Part shown: piece by piece, positions 1 to 8,802 of the stretch
Position numbering within the stretch: the first letter of the stretch is position 1
How the letters are laid out: every line of letters begins with the position of its first letter
NCBI RefSeq assembly: GCF_940670765.1
Contig: NZ_CALNVW010000050.1
Span: forward strand, 62,001 to 126,000
DNA length: 64,000 bases
Reading direction: 5' to 3'
From: Streptomyces sp. A 4/2
Lineage (GTDB): Bacteria; Actinomycetota; Actinomycetes; Streptomycetales; Streptomycetaceae
Translations under genes and position numbers: made by a program
The notes under the pieces: model-generated
Told to the model about the DNA's origin: nothing
Databases searched by the model: none
What the model saw: the letters and a program-made list of their open reading frames with translations, nothing else

Positions 1-1
1 C

Positions 2-1054
2 GTCAGGGCCGGGGGTCCGCTGACCGCGTCCACCGAGCTGGAAGCGGGACATCTGCTACCGGTCCCCCGTACCTGGGACGCGCTGCACGTGCTGTGCGAG
101 AACGTCCGCATCGCCCAGGACTCGCTGCCCGTCCCGCTCGCCCTGGAGAACATCGCCGCGCTGATCTCCTGGCCGGGCGAGGAGCTGACGGAGGGCCAGT
201 TCCTGGCCGAGCTGGTGGAGCGTACCGGCGTCCGCCTGCTGATCGACGTGGCCAATCTCCACACCAACCACGTCAACCGCGGCGAGGACCCGGCGACCGC
301 CCTGGACGAGCTGCCGGTGGAGGCCATCGCGTACGTCCATGTCGCGGGCGGTGTGGAGAAGGACGGCGTCTGGCACGACACCCACGCCCACCCGGTGACC
401 GGGCCGGTCCTGGACGTACTGGCGCAGCTCCGCGCCCGGGTGGACCCGCCCGGCGTGCTGCTGGAGCGGGACGACGACTTCCCGCCGGCGGAGGCACTGG
501 CGGGTGAACTGGACGCGATCCGGAGGACTCTGACGGTCCGGCACCTCACGGCCGACGCCGGGCGGACCCCCCGGGCCCCCTCCCCCGCTCCGCGCCCGCC
601 CGCGGCCCCGACGACCTCCGACACCACCCGCACCCGTCAGCGGCTCGCCCTGGCCGAGACCTCCTTGCTGTCCGCGCTGGTCGCGGGTACCCCCGCGCCC
701 GAGGGGTTCGACGCCGGCCGGCTCGGCGTCCAGAGCCGGTCCCTGGCCGCCAAGCGCGCCGATGTCGTGTCGAAGGTCGCCCCGGAGCTGCCCGTCCTGC
801 TCGGCACCGGCTACCGGAGCGCGTTCCTCGCGTATGCCAAGTCCCGTCCGATGAGCGGCGGTTACCGCCGTGACGCGCTGGACTTCGCCGAGCAGCTGCT
901 CCGCGCGGGGCAGCCCGCCGATGCCGCCGCCCGGCGCCGTCTCAGCCTCTGGTGGCAGGACCGGGCGGCCCCGCACCCCCCGACCAGGGCCGGCCGCATC
1001 GCGCGCGCTGTGCGCACCCGGTTCAGGGGCCGTCCCGCGCATCGGGGTCAATGA
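2..1054 (+). CDS. DUF692 family protein, 5'-truncated
   Basis: The reading frame is open from base 2, so the N-terminus lies outside the window. The visible part has the DUF692 (MbnB/TglH-like multinuclear non-heme iron) core: the ALENIA stretch, DVANLHTNHVNRGEDP, YVHVAGGVEKDGVWHDTHAHP and LLERDDDF, which together carry the Glu, Asp, Asn and His residues that bind iron in this TIM-barrel family. After a Pro/Ala-rich linker (bases about 560-630) comes a C-terminal helical domain of about 130 residues (LALAETSLLSALVAG to WWQDR). I believe this domain is common in Streptomyces members but absent from MbnB. The family oxidises Cys residues of partner peptides, but any partner would be upstream and is not visible. 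The family call is firm; substrate and role are unknown. Confidence 0.88.
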   Translation, partial: VRAGGPLTASTELEAGHLLPVPRTWDALHVLCENVRIAQDSLPVPLALENIAALISWPGEELTEGQFLAELVERTGVRLLIDVANLHTNHVNRGEDPATALDELPVEAIAYVHVAGGVEKDGVWHDTHAHPVTGPVLDVLAQLRARVDPPGVLLERDDDFPPAEALAGELDAIRRTLTVRHLTADAGRTPRAPSPAPRPPAAPTTSDTTRTRQRLALAETSLLSALVAGTPAPEGFDAGRLGVQSRSLAAKRADVVSKVAPELPVLLGTGYRSAFLAYAKSRPMSGGYRRDALDFAEQLLRAGQPADAAARRRLSLWWQDRAAPHPPTRAGRIARAVRTRFRGRPAHRGQ

Positions 1055-1071
1055 GTCCGACACCGTCGGAC
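1055..1071. terminator. small hairpin after the DUF692 gene
   Basis: GTCCGAC - acc - GTCGGAC is a perfect 7-bp stem starting at the base after the DUF692 stop codon. It is a short terminator candidate or part of the leader of the next gene, which starts 68 bp later. Confidence 0.4.
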
Positions 1072-1139
1072 GGTCCTTTACAACGCCAACTGCCGCACCA
1101 AGTATCCCTTTTGTTCAGTAGCCGCACGAAGGGACACCG

Positions 1140-2747
1140 ATGAAGGCAGTCGCGCTGTACGGAACCGCCGGGGTTCTGGTCCTGTCCGGCCTGTCCGCGC
1201 TGGGCGCCGCGCCGCCGGGCGACGTCGGTACGGACACCGCCGCCACCGCAGAGGCCGCGGGCACCGCGGTCGCCGCCGCGCGGGCGGCGGCGACCGGGAT
1301 CACCTTCGGCGCCTGCCCGAAGCCGGAGGGGCTGCCCGCCGCCGTGAAGTGCGGCACCGTGCGGGTCCCGCTGGACTACGCGGACCCCTACGGGAAACAG
1401 ATCTCCCTGACCGTCAGTCACGCGCACGCCACCGGCAAGCCCGCCGACCGCCAGGGCGCCCTGATCTACAACCCCGGCGGCCCCGGCGCCTCCAGCATGT
1501 ACTTCCCGATGGCGACCGCCGTCACCGCGTGGAAGCCGCTCGCCGCCGCCTACGACCTGGTGGGCTACGCCCCGCGCGGGGTCGGCCGCTCGGCGCCGCT
1601 GTCCTGCGAGGATCCCGCCACGAACGCCGAGGAACCGACAGCGGCGCCGATCCATCCCTCGGAAGCGTTCAAGCGGAAGAAGATCGCGCAGGCGAAGGCG
1701 TACGCGGCGGGCTGCGCCCGCAAGGCGGGCCCGGCGCTGCGGCAGTACAACTCGCTGAACAACGCACGGGACCTGGACGTCCTGCGGGCGGCGCTCGGCG
1801 AGCGGAAGATCACCTTCATGGGCGCGTCCTACGGCACCTACTTCGGCGCGCTGTACGCGACGCTCTTCCCCTCGCACGTCCGCCGGATGGTCTTCGACTC
1901 GGCGGTCGACCCGGACCCCCAGCAGATCTGGTACGGCAACAACCTCGCGCAGTCGCTCGCGTTCGAGAGCCGGTGGGCGGACTTCCGTACCTGGGTGGCG
2001 AAGCACGACAAGACGTACCACCTGGGCGCCAACGAGTCGGATGTGCTGGCCAGTTACGAGACGGCGCGCGCCCGGCTCACGGACAAGCCCGCGGGCTCCA
2101 CCGTCGGTCCCGCGCAGCTTCAGGCCGCGTATCTCCAGGCGGGCTACTACGACGACGTGTGGCCGGCCGACGCCTACGCGCTCTCGCAGTACCTGAAGGG
2201 CAACGCGAAGCCGTTGATCAAGCTGGCCGCACCGGACCGCGCGGCGGCGAAGGAGAACGAGAACGGCACCGCCGTCTACACGGCGGTCGAGTGCAACGAC
2301 GCCCCCTGGCCGACGGACTGGCGGGTCTGGGACGCCGACAACACCGCGCTCGCCCGGCGGGCGCCGTTCGAGACGTGGGACAACGCCTGGATGAATCTGC
2401 CGTGCGCCTACTGGCAGGCACCGCAGCAGCAGCCGCTCGACGTCCGTACCGCGGAGGGCGCGCTGCCCCCGACGCTGATCCTGGCCGCCGAGCGGGACGC
2501 GGCCACCCCGTACCCGGGGGCGCTCGAACTCCAGCGGAGGCTTCGGGGGTCGGTGCTGGTCACCGAGCGGGACGCGGGTACGCACGGCATCGGCGGTGGC
2601 CGCAACACGTGCGTCAACAGGTACCTGGACGACTATCTGCTGACGGGACGGACGCCGGTGCGGCGCGCTTCGTGCGCGCCGCACCCGCAACCGGACCCGG
2701 TGTCGCTGGAGAAGCGGACGCTGCCGCAGCCGCGGCCCGCTCTCTGA
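1140..2747 (+). CDS. Secreted TAP-type serine peptidase (alpha/beta hydrolase, S33-like)
   Basis: The protein has 535 aa. The ATG is preceded by GAAGGGA at good spacing. An N-terminal hydrophobic Ala-rich segment (residues about 3-24) looks like a Sec signal, followed by a long Ala-rich spacer. The oxyanion region NPGGPGASS is at 111-119. The nucleophile elbow GASYGTYFG puts the catalytic Ser at residue 230. The acid is in AAERDAATPYPGAL and the His in DAGTHGIGGG, the order seen in Streptomyces tripeptidyl aminopeptidases and Slp-type mycelium peptidases with the TAP-like C-terminal domain. It probably clips N-terminal di- or tripeptides outside the cell. It is monocistronic, and a strong bidirectional stem-loop follows. 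The family call is secure; substrate preference cannot be read from sequence. Confidence 0.9.
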   Translation: MKAVALYGTAGVLVLSGLSALGAAPPGDVGTDTAATAEAAGTAVAAARAAATGITFGACPKPEGLPAAVKCGTVRVPLDYADPYGKQISLTVSHAHATGKPADRQGALIYNPGGPGASSMYFPMATAVTAWKPLAAAYDLVGYAPRGVGRSAPLSCEDPATNAEEPTAAPIHPSEAFKRKKIAQAKAYAAGCARKAGPALRQYNSLNNARDLDVLRAALGERKITFMGASYGTYFGALYATLFPSHVRRMVFDSAVDPDPQQIWYGNNLAQSLAFESRWADFRTWVAKHDKTYHLGANESDVLASYETARARLTDKPAGSTVGPAQLQAAYLQAGYYDDVWPADAYALSQYLKGNAKPLIKLAAPDRAAAKENENGTAVYTAVECNDAPWPTDWRVWDADNTALARRAPFETWDNAWMNLPCAYWQAPQQQPLDVRTAEGALPPTLILAAERDAATPYPGALELQRRLRGSVLVTERDAGTHGIGGGRNTCVNRYLDDYLLTGRTPVRRASCAPHPQPDPVSLEKRTLPQPRPAL

Positions 2748-2786
2748 TCTTCCGGGTCATGGAGAGCCGGGTTCACCCCGGGGCTC

Positions 2787-2810
2787 GTCCGGCCGGTCGG
2801 TCGGCCGGAC
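2787..2810. terminator. Bidirectional terminator between peptidase and hemQ
   Basis: GTCCGGCCG - 6-nt loop - CGGCCGGAC is a perfect 9-bp stem between two convergent genes (stops at 2747 and 2816). Confidence 0.7.
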
Positions 2811-2815
2811 AGCTC

Positions 2816-3553
2816 CTAGGCGAGCCCGGCCACCAGATCGGCGACCGACTTGCGCCGGCCGGTGTAGAAGGGGACCTCCTCGCGTACGTGCATACGCGTC
2901 TCGGAGCCCCGCAGGTGACGCATCAGGTCGACGATGCGGTACAGCTCGTCGGCCTCGAAGGCCAGCAGCCACTCGTAGTCACCGAGCGAGAACGAGGCGA
3001 CGGTGTTGGCGCGTACGTCCGGGAAGCCCCGGGCCATCTTCCCGTGCTCCGCGAGCATCCTGCGACGGTCCTCGTCGGGCAGCAGGTACCAGTCGTAGGA
3101 GCGGACGAAGGGGTAGACCGAGACGTAGTCGCGGGGCGTCTCGTCGGCGAGGAACGCCGGGATGTGCGACTTGTTGAACTCGGCGGGGCGGTGCAGCGCC
3201 ATGTTCGACCAGACCGGCACCAGCGCCCGGCCGAGGCGGGTGCGGCGGAAGAGGTTGTACGCGGACTGGAGCTCGTCCGCGGTCTCCGCGTGCCACCAGA
3301 CCATCACGTCGGCGTCCGCGCGCAGCCCGGAGACGTCGTACGTACCGCGGACGGTGATGTCCTTGGCCGCGAGCTGGTCGAACAGCTCCTGGACCTCGTC
3401 GGCGACAGCGGCGCGGTCCGTGTCGCCGGGCAGCACGTCGCGCAGCTTGAAGACGGACCACAGCGTGTAGCGCACGACCTCGTTGAGGTCCTTGGCCTTC
3501 TTGCCCGCGTTCGGGGCCTTGGGGGACTTCACGGTCTCCGGAGCATCAGTCAT
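2816..3553 (-). CDS. hemQ: Coproheme decarboxylase HemQ (chlorite-dismutase family)
   Basis: The protein has 245 aa. HemQ performs the last step of the coproporphyrin-dependent heme route, oxidatively decarboxylating Fe-coproheme to heme b. Family landmarks are WWHAETADELQSAYN, the VYPFVRSYDWYLLP segment (Tyr147, probably the catalytic Tyr of actinobacterial HemQ) and RRRMLAEHG (His170, the likely proximal heme ligand). The Lys-rich N-terminal extension PKAPNAGKKAKD is usual for Streptomyces HemQ. The ATG at 3553 is chosen because it sits 4 bp after the hemG stop and gives the family length; the frame continues upstream only into hemG. Translation is probably coupled with hemG. Confidence 0.95.
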   Translation of the reverse strand: MTDAPETVKSPKAPNAGKKAKDLNEVVRYTLWSVFKLRDVLPGDTDRAAVADEVQELFDQLAAKDITVRGTYDVSGLRADADVMVWWHAETADELQSAYNLFRRTRLGRALVPVWSNMALHRPAEFNKSHIPAFLADETPRDYVSVYPFVRSYDWYLLPDEDRRRMLAEHGKMARGFPDVRANTVASFSLGDYEWLLAFEADELYRIVDLMRHLRGSETRMHVREEVPFYTGRRKSVADLVAGLA

Positions 3554-3557
3554 GCGG

Positions 3558-4967
3558 CTATTGTCCCGCGCCGCTCGCGGTGCCCGACGCCAGGGTTGCT
3601 GTGATCTCGTTCGCAGCCCGCTCGGCGCTCGCGATGCAGGCCGGAATGCCCACACCGTCGTAGGCCGCACCGCAGATCCGCAGGGACGGCAGCCCGGCGA
3701 CGGCGTCCCGCACGCGAGCGACCCGGGCCAAGTGCCCGACCGGGTACTGCGGCAGTCCGTCGATCCACCGGGTCACCACGGTGGCCACCGGCTTCGCGGT
3801 GAGTCCGGTCGCCTCGCCCAGGTCGCTCAGCGACAGGTCGACCAGGTCCGCGTCCTCACGGTGCAGATGTTCCTCGTCGCCGTAGCGCCCGAGCGAGGTG
3901 CGCAGCACGGCCAGCTCCGGGTCGGCGTCGGACCAGGCCCACTTCTGGCTGGAGAAGGTGGACGCCTTGATGGTGTGGCCGTCCACGGGCGGTACGAGGA
4001 AGCCGGAACCCTCGGGGAGGTCCAGCTCCGTACGGCGGAAGGCGAGGGTCACCAGCGACATCGAGGCGTACTCGACGGCGGCCAGTTCGGTGGAGGCGGC
4101 CGGTGACTCGTCGGCGAGCAGCGCGGACGCGGCCCAGGCAGGGACCGCGAGGACCACGGCGTCGGCGTCGAGTGGGCCCTCGTCGGTACGCAGCCGCCAG
4201 CCCCCCTCCGTACGCCTCAGCTCGTGCACCTGCTGGTGCAGCCGGATGTCACCGCCGCGGGCGCGGACCGCGTCGGCGACGGCGAGCGGGAGGGTGCCGA
4301 TGCCGCCGTCGATTCCCATGAAGACCGGTGCCGTCGAGGGTGTGGCCCGCTGCTGCAGGGCGCGCACCGCGGCGCCGAGGGTGGCGTGTTCGCGTGCCGC
4401 CGCGTGGAGCGCGGGAACCGCGGCCCGCATGGAGGTGCGGTAGACGTCGCCCGCGTAGACGCCGCCGAGGAGCGGTTCGACGAGGCGGTCGACGACCTCG
4501 CGGCCCATCCGGGCGGCCACGTACGTACCGAGTGCGATGTCCTCGCCGACCTCGGTGGGCGGCAGTTCGCTGTCCTGGCCGATCCGGCGCAGGCCCTCGG
4601 CGGAGAGGACGTCGCCGAGCCCGGCGGCGTCGGCGGGGACGCCCATCACATGGCCCTTGGGCATCGGCGTCAGCACGCCCCGGTTCCAGAGGCGGGCGCT
4701 GCTGGTGGCGGGCGGCTGGAGCGCCGCGTCGAGACCCACCTCACGGGCCAGGGCCACGGCTTCGGGGCGCCGGGCGAGCATCGATTCGGCGCCGAGGTCG
4801 ACGCGTACGCCTTCGATCTCGCCCGTGTGGAGCTTGCCGCCGACCCGGCCCGAGCCTTCCAGGACCGTCACCCGGGCTCCGGTGGCGAGCAGCCGGTGCG
4901 CTGCGGCGAGACCCGAGATCCCGCCTCCGATGACGACGACATGAGCCGTACGCGTGTCCGCATTCAT
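3558..4967 (-). CDS. hemG: Coproporphyrinogen/protoporphyrinogen III oxidase (HemG/HemY, CgoX type)
   Basis: The protein has 469 aa. This is a FAD-dependent six-electron oxidase that makes the porphyrin before iron insertion. The dinucleotide-binding motif GGGISGL is at residues 14-20, followed by the conserved GGKLHTGEIEGVRVDLGAES segment. The C-terminal FAD-contacting region is GAAYDGVGIPACIASAERAANEI. Its position directly upstream of hemQ with a 4-bp gap points to the coproporphyrin route, in which the enzyme is called CgoX. Sequence alone cannot show whether copro- or protoporphyrinogen is the substrate. The gene is divergent from the DUF4349 lipoprotein gene; the roughly 130 bp between them must hold both promoters, and I could not place them with confidence. 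Confidence 0.94.
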   Translation of the reverse strand: MNADTRTAHVVVIGGGISGLAAAHRLLATGARVTVLEGSGRVGGKLHTGEIEGVRVDLGAESMLARRPEAVALAREVGLDAALQPPATSSARLWNRGVLTPMPKGHVMGVPADAAGLGDVLSAEGLRRIGQDSELPPTEVGEDIALGTYVAARMGREVVDRLVEPLLGGVYAGDVYRTSMRAAVPALHAAAREHATLGAAVRALQQRATPSTAPVFMGIDGGIGTLPLAVADAVRARGGDIRLHQQVHELRRTEGGWRLRTDEGPLDADAVVLAVPAWAASALLADESPAASTELAAVEYASMSLVTLAFRRTELDLPEGSGFLVPPVDGHTIKASTFSSQKWAWSDADPELAVLRTSLGRYGDEEHLHREDADLVDLSLSDLGEATGLTAKPVATVVTRWIDGLPQYPVGHLARVARVRDAVAGLPSLRICGAAYDGVGIPACIASAERAANEITATLASGTASGAGQ

Positions 4968-5097
4968 GCCCCTACTCTCTCAAACCCGTTCCGAGGCCCG
5001 AACGTGACCGCTTCGGAACCGCAATCGGGCAACCCGCCAGGCCTCCCCGGACGTCAAACCGTCACCGTCCAGCGTCATGTCCCCGGGGGGAACGTCC

Positions 5098-6174
5098 ATG
5101 CGTGCAGCCAGAGCCCTTGCGGCTCTCCTTCTCACCACATCGGTCGCCGTCGCGGGGTGCGGAGCGGCCGGTGACAGCGGCGGCAAGTCGGCCGCCGCCG
5201 CCCACCCCGCCGTGCAGCCGGCCGAAGGCAGTGGCGCCGCCGGTTCGGGCTCCGGGTCGGGTTCGGGTTCCGGTTCCGGTTCCGGTTCCGGTTCCGCTGC
5301 GAAGCAGTCGGGCGGCAAGGCACCGTCGGCCGTGCAGAACAAGATCGTCCGAACCGCCGAACTCACCGTGGAGGTCAAGGACACCGAGAAGGCCCTCGAC
5401 CACGCCCGCACCGCGGCCGAGGACGCCGGAGGCTTCGTCGGAAGCGAGTCCACCGAACGGACCGCGGACGGCCTGGTGCGCTCGACCCTCGTGCTGCGCG
5501 TCCCGCAGAGCGCGTACGACGAGGTCCTGGCCGGACTCCAGGGCTCGGGCAAGCTGCTCGACCGCAAGGCGGACGCCAAGGACGTCACCAGCGATGTCGT
5601 CGATGTCGAGAGCCGGATCGCCTCGCAGCGGGCGAGCGTGGCCCGCGTCCGCACCCTGATGAAGCAGGCGTCCCAGCTCAGTGACGTGGTCTCGCTGGAG
5701 GGTGAACTGAGCACGCGGGAAGCCGCGTTGGAGTCGCTGCTGGCCGAGCAGGCGTCGCTCAAGGACCGCACCGACCTGGCGACCATCACCCTGCGGCTGT
5801 CCGAACCCGCGGCCCCGCAGGACGACAGCGGGAAGACGGCGGAGAAGGACGGCGGCCCGTCCTTCCTGGGCGCCCTGGCCGGTGGCTGGGACGCGTTCGT
5901 GGCGGTGGTGAGGTGGATCGCGATCGTGATCGCCGCGGTGGCCCCGTTCGCCGCCGTGGCCGCGCTGGGTTACGCGGTCTGGCGGCTGCTGCGCCGGAGG
6001 CTTCCGGAGCGGGGCGCCTGGCGCCCCGTGTCGTGGGGGAAGGCGCCGTGGCGGAAGGTGTCGCCGCAGAGGGCGCCGTCGGGGCAGATGCCGACCGGGC
6101 AGGTGTCGCCGGGAGAGGTAGCGCCGCCCGCACACGTACCGTCCCAGGAGGAAGCGCGGCACGAGCAGGAGTGA
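5098..6174 (+). CDS. DUF4349 lipoprotein with Ser-Gly linker and C-terminal membrane helix
   Basis: The protein has 358 aa. The ATG at 5098 is chosen because GGGGGGAA lies just upstream and a classical lipoprotein signal follows (MRAARALAALLL... VAGC, Cys21); an in-frame ATG 21 bp earlier lacks this. After the Cys come an Ala-rich spacer and a (Gly-Ser)n linker encoded by repeated GGTTCC/GGGTCG units (about 5245-5298). The DUF4349 domain follows (VRTAELTVEVKDTEKALDHA... LVLRVPQSAYDEVLAGL), then a heptad-rich coiled coil and one transmembrane helix (IAIVIAAVAPFAAVAALGYAVW) with a basic cytosolic tail. It would span the membrane with its bulk outside. The function of DUF4349 is unknown; a sensory or envelope role is a guess. 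Confidence 0.88.
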   Translation: MRAARALAALLLTTSVAVAGCGAAGDSGGKSAAAAHPAVQPAEGSGAAGSGSGSGSGSGSGSGSGSAAKQSGGKAPSAVQNKIVRTAELTVEVKDTEKALDHARTAAEDAGGFVGSESTERTADGLVRSTLVLRVPQSAYDEVLAGLQGSGKLLDRKADAKDVTSDVVDVESRIASQRASVARVRTLMKQASQLSDVVSLEGELSTREAALESLLAEQASLKDRTDLATITLRLSEPAAPQDDSGKTAEKDGGPSFLGALAGGWDAFVAVVRWIAIVIAAVAPFAAVAALGYAVWRLLRRRLPERGAWRPVSWGKAPWRKVSPQRAPSGQMPTGQVSPGEVAPPAHVPSQEEARHEQE

Positions 6175-6198
6175 CCCGATCGGTACGGGAGGAACGCA

Positions 6199-7578
6199 AT
6201 GGCAGCGGAACGACTGGTGGTCATCGGCGGTGACGCGGCGGGCATGTCCGCCGCGTCCCAGGCCCGCAGGCTCAAGGGCCCGGCGGAGCTGGGGATCACC
6301 GTCTTCGAGCGCGGCCACTTCACGTCCTTCTCCGCGTGCGGAATTCCGTACTGGGTGGGCGGTGAGGTCGGCGAGCGGGACGACCTGATCGCCCGGACAC
6401 CCGAGGAACACCGCGCCCGCGCCATCGACCTGCGGATGCGCACCGAGGTGACGGAGATCGACGTCGCCGGACGACGGGTGCACGCCCGCGACCTGGAAAC
6501 CGGCGACGGCGCCTGGACCCCGTACGACAAGCTCGTCGTCGCCACGGGCGCCCGGCCGGTGCGGCCCCCGCTGCCCGGCATCGACGCGCCTGGGGTGCAC
6601 GGGGTGCAGACGCTCGACGACGGCCAGTCCCTCATCGACGACCTGCACCGGACCGAGGGCGGCCGGGCGGTGATCGTCGGCGCGGGGTACATCGGCGTGG
6701 AGATGGCCGAGGCGCTGCTGCACCGCGGCTACCAGGTGACCGTCCTGACGCGCGGCGCCCAGCCGATGGCCACCCTCGACCCGGACATGGGGCGGCTCGT
6801 CCACCGGGCGATGGACGGCCTGGGCATCACCACCGTGACCGGGGCCGAGGTCACCGGGATCCGCACGGGCGCCGACGGCCGGGTACGGGCGGTCGTCACC
6901 GACGCGGCCGAGTACCCGGCGGACGTCGTGGTCCTGGGCATCGGCGTGGAGCCGCAGACCGCGCTCGCGGGCGCGGCGGGGCTCCCGCTGGGCGCGTACG
7001 GCGGGCTGCTCACCGATCTGTCGATGCGGGTACGCGGTCACGACAACATCTGGGCGGGCGGCGACTGCGTCGAGGTGCTCGACCTGGTCGCGGGCCGGAT
7101 GCGGCACATCGCGCTCGGCACCCACGCCAACAAGCAGGGCCAGGTCATCGGTTCGAACGTGGGCGGCGGGTACGGGACGTTCCCCGGGGTCGTCGGTACC
7201 GCGGTGAGCAAGGTCTGCGATCTGGAGATCGCCAGGACCGGGCTGCGCGAGAAGGACGCGCGCGCGGCCGGACTGCAGTTCGTCACCGCGACGATCGAGT
7301 CGACGAACAGCGCGGGCTACTACCCCGACGCGGCGCTGATGACGGTGAAGATGCTCGCCGAGCGGCGCTCCGGGAAGCTGCTCGGTGTGCAGATCGTGGG
7401 GCGTGAGGGCGCGGCGAAGCGGGTGGACATCGCGGCGGTGGCACTCACCGCGGGGATGACGGTGGAACAGATGGTCTCGCTCGACCTGGGGTACGCGCCG
7501 CCGTTCTCACCGGTGTGGGATCCGGTGCTCGTCGCCGCGCGCAAGACGGTGGCGGCGGTGCGGAAGGCGGGCCTGTAG
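6199..7578 (+). CDS. CoA-disulfide reductase / NADH oxidase family flavoprotein
   Basis: The protein has 459 aa with RBS GGGAGGA. It has two Rossmann dinucleotide-binding segments: the FAD site VVIGGDAAGMSAAS (residues about 7-20) and the NAD(P) site VIVGAGYIGVEMAEALLHRG. The active-site region SFSACGIPYWVGG carries a single redox Cys (Cys47) where CoA-disulfide reductases and NADH oxidases have their SFxxCG Cys. The C-terminal dimerisation domain (YYPDAALMTVKMLAERRSGKLLGVQIVGREGAAKRVD... YAPPFSPVWDP) matches the class I pyridine-nucleotide-disulfide family. Actinobacteria use mycothiol, so the real disulfide or persulfide substrate is uncertain. The gene is 24 bp from the lipoprotein gene and probably cotranscribed. 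Confidence 0.9.
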   Translation: MAAERLVVIGGDAAGMSAASQARRLKGPAELGITVFERGHFTSFSACGIPYWVGGEVGERDDLIARTPEEHRARAIDLRMRTEVTEIDVAGRRVHARDLETGDGAWTPYDKLVVATGARPVRPPLPGIDAPGVHGVQTLDDGQSLIDDLHRTEGGRAVIVGAGYIGVEMAEALLHRGYQVTVLTRGAQPMATLDPDMGRLVHRAMDGLGITTVTGAEVTGIRTGADGRVRAVVTDAAEYPADVVVLGIGVEPQTALAGAAGLPLGAYGGLLTDLSMRVRGHDNIWAGGDCVEVLDLVAGRMRHIALGTHANKQGQVIGSNVGGGYGTFPGVVGTAVSKVCDLEIARTGLREKDARAAGLQFVTATIESTNSAGYYPDAALMTVKMLAERRSGKLLGVQIVGREGAAKRVDIAAVALTAGMTVEQMVSLDLGYAPPFSPVWDPVLVAARKTVAAVRKAGL

Positions 7579-7585
7579 GCCTGCG

Positions 7586-7631
7586 CCCGGCCTGCGGCGG
7601 GTTCGTATGGTCGAGCCCGCCGCAGGCCGGG
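7586..7631. terminator. Bidirectional terminator between the flavoprotein gene and hemE
   Basis: There is a perfect 16-bp GC-rich stem (CCCGGCCTGCGGCGGG with its complement) and a 14-nt loop between convergent genes, 8 bp after one stop and 5 bp before the other. Confidence 0.85.
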
Positions 7632-7636
7632 GTGTG

Positions 7637-8710
7637 TCAGCGCTCCGTGCGGGTGTGGACGTACTCCACCAGGCGGCTCAGCGCGTCCGGGTCGGTCGTG
7701 GGCGGGACCCCGTGGCCGAGGTTGAAGATGTGGCCCTCCAGCCCTGCGGCTGCGGCCAGCACCTCGTCCGTCTTGGCCTCCACGGCCTCCGGCGTGGCGA
7801 ACAGCACGGCCGGGTCCAGGTTGCCCTGGAGCGCGCGGCCGGGGCCCACGCGACGGGCCGCCTCGTCCAGCGGGACCCGCCAGTCGACGCCCACGACGTC
7901 CGCGCCCGCCTCGCCCATCAGCCCGAGCAGTTCGCCCGTGCCGACACCGAAGTGGATGCGCGGGACCCCGTACGGGGCGACCGCGTCGAAGACCTTCGCC
8001 GACGCGGACATCACCGAGCGCCGGTAGTCGGCGGGGGCCAGCGCGCCCACCCATGAGTCGAAGAGCTGGACGGCGCTCGCGCCCGCCTCGATCTGGATCT
8101 TGAGGAAGGCGGCGGTGATCTCGGCGAGCCGGTCGAGGAGGTCGGCCCACAGCTGCGGGTCGCCGTACATCAGGGCCTTGGTGTGCTCGTGGTTACGGGA
8201 GGGGCCGCCCTCGATGAGGTAGCTCGCGAGCGTGAACGGCGCACCCGCGAAGCCGATGAGCGGGGTGGACCCCAGCTCCGCGGTCAGCAGGCCCATCGCC
8301 TCGGTGACGTACCAGACGTCCGCCGGCTCCAGATCGCGCAGCTGCGCGAGATCGGCGCGGGTACGGATAGGCCGGGCGATGACGGGACCGACGCCCGGCT
8401 TGATGTCGAGGTCGATCCCGATGGCCTTGAGCGGTACGACGATGTCGCTGAAGTAGACGGCGGCGTCCACCTTGTGGCGGCGCACCGGCTGGAGCGTGAT
8501 CTCGGTGACCAGGTCGGGCCGCATGCACGAGTCCAGCATCGCCGTCCCCTCGCGCACCTTCTTGTACTCGGGGAGTGAGCGTCCGGCTTGCCGCATGAAC
8601 CAGACCGGCGTGTGCGGAACCGGCTCGCGTCGGCACGCCTTGAGGAAAGCCGAGTCTGCGGCGGGATTTGTCTGCTTCTGGGCGCCCGTGGGGCGGTCGT
8701 TGGCACTCAC
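7637..8710 (-). CDS. hemE: Uroporphyrinogen III decarboxylase
   Basis: The protein has 357 aa. HemE converts uroporphyrinogen III to coproporphyrinogen III, feeding HemG and HemQ encoded 4 kb away. The signature PVWFMRQAGRSLPEY near the N-terminus holds the substrate-binding Arg residues. Further landmarks are ALKAIGIDLDIKPGVGP, GFAGAPFTLASYLIEGG and the C-terminal FNLGHGVPPTTDPDAL. The start is a GTG at 8710, which gives the normal Streptomyces N-terminus (MSANDxP...). No clear Shine-Dalgarno precedes it, and the divergent neighbour is also probably leaderless. Confidence 0.96.
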   Translation of the reverse strand: MSANDRPTGAQKQTNPAADSAFLKACRREPVPHTPVWFMRQAGRSLPEYKKVREGTAMLDSCMRPDLVTEITLQPVRRHKVDAAVYFSDIVVPLKAIGIDLDIKPGVGPVIARPIRTRADLAQLRDLEPADVWYVTEAMGLLTAELGSTPLIGFAGAPFTLASYLIEGGPSRNHEHTKALMYGDPQLWADLLDRLAEITAAFLKIQIEAGASAVQLFDSWVGALAPADYRRSVMSASAKVFDAVAPYGVPRIHFGVGTGELLGLMGEAGADVVGVDWRVPLDEAARRVGPGRALQGNLDPAVLFATPEAVEAKTDEVLAAAAGLEGHIFNLGHGVPPTTDPDALSRLVEYVHTRTER

Positions 8711-8789
8711 GTCGAGAAGTTTCGCATGTGCGGGGGAAGCGGTTGCCCCGGGCCGGGTGTCCTTCCCTGCACGGGAGGCTCGTTCCGCC

Positions 8790-8795
8790 TAGTGT
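8790..8795 (+). promoter_or_regulatory. Leaderless-type -10 (TAGTGT) of the DUF3000 gene
   Basis: TAGTGT fits TAnnnT, lies exactly 7 nt before the ATG at 8803, and no ribosome binding site is present. This is the usual layout of Streptomyces leaderless transcripts. Confidence 0.6.
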
Positions 8796-8802
8796 TCCCC
8801 GC

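Noticed and set aside
5245..5298. GGTTCC/GGGTCG repeat that looks like a microsatellite
   Set aside because: It codes for the Gly-Ser linker of the DUF4349 lipoprotein in frame; no separate repeat element is needed.
5062..7125. 687-codon minus-strand frame opposite the lipoprotein and flavoprotein genes
   Set aside because: Composition and repeated Arg/His/Pro runs mark it as non-coding; both plus-strand genes have clear domains and starts.
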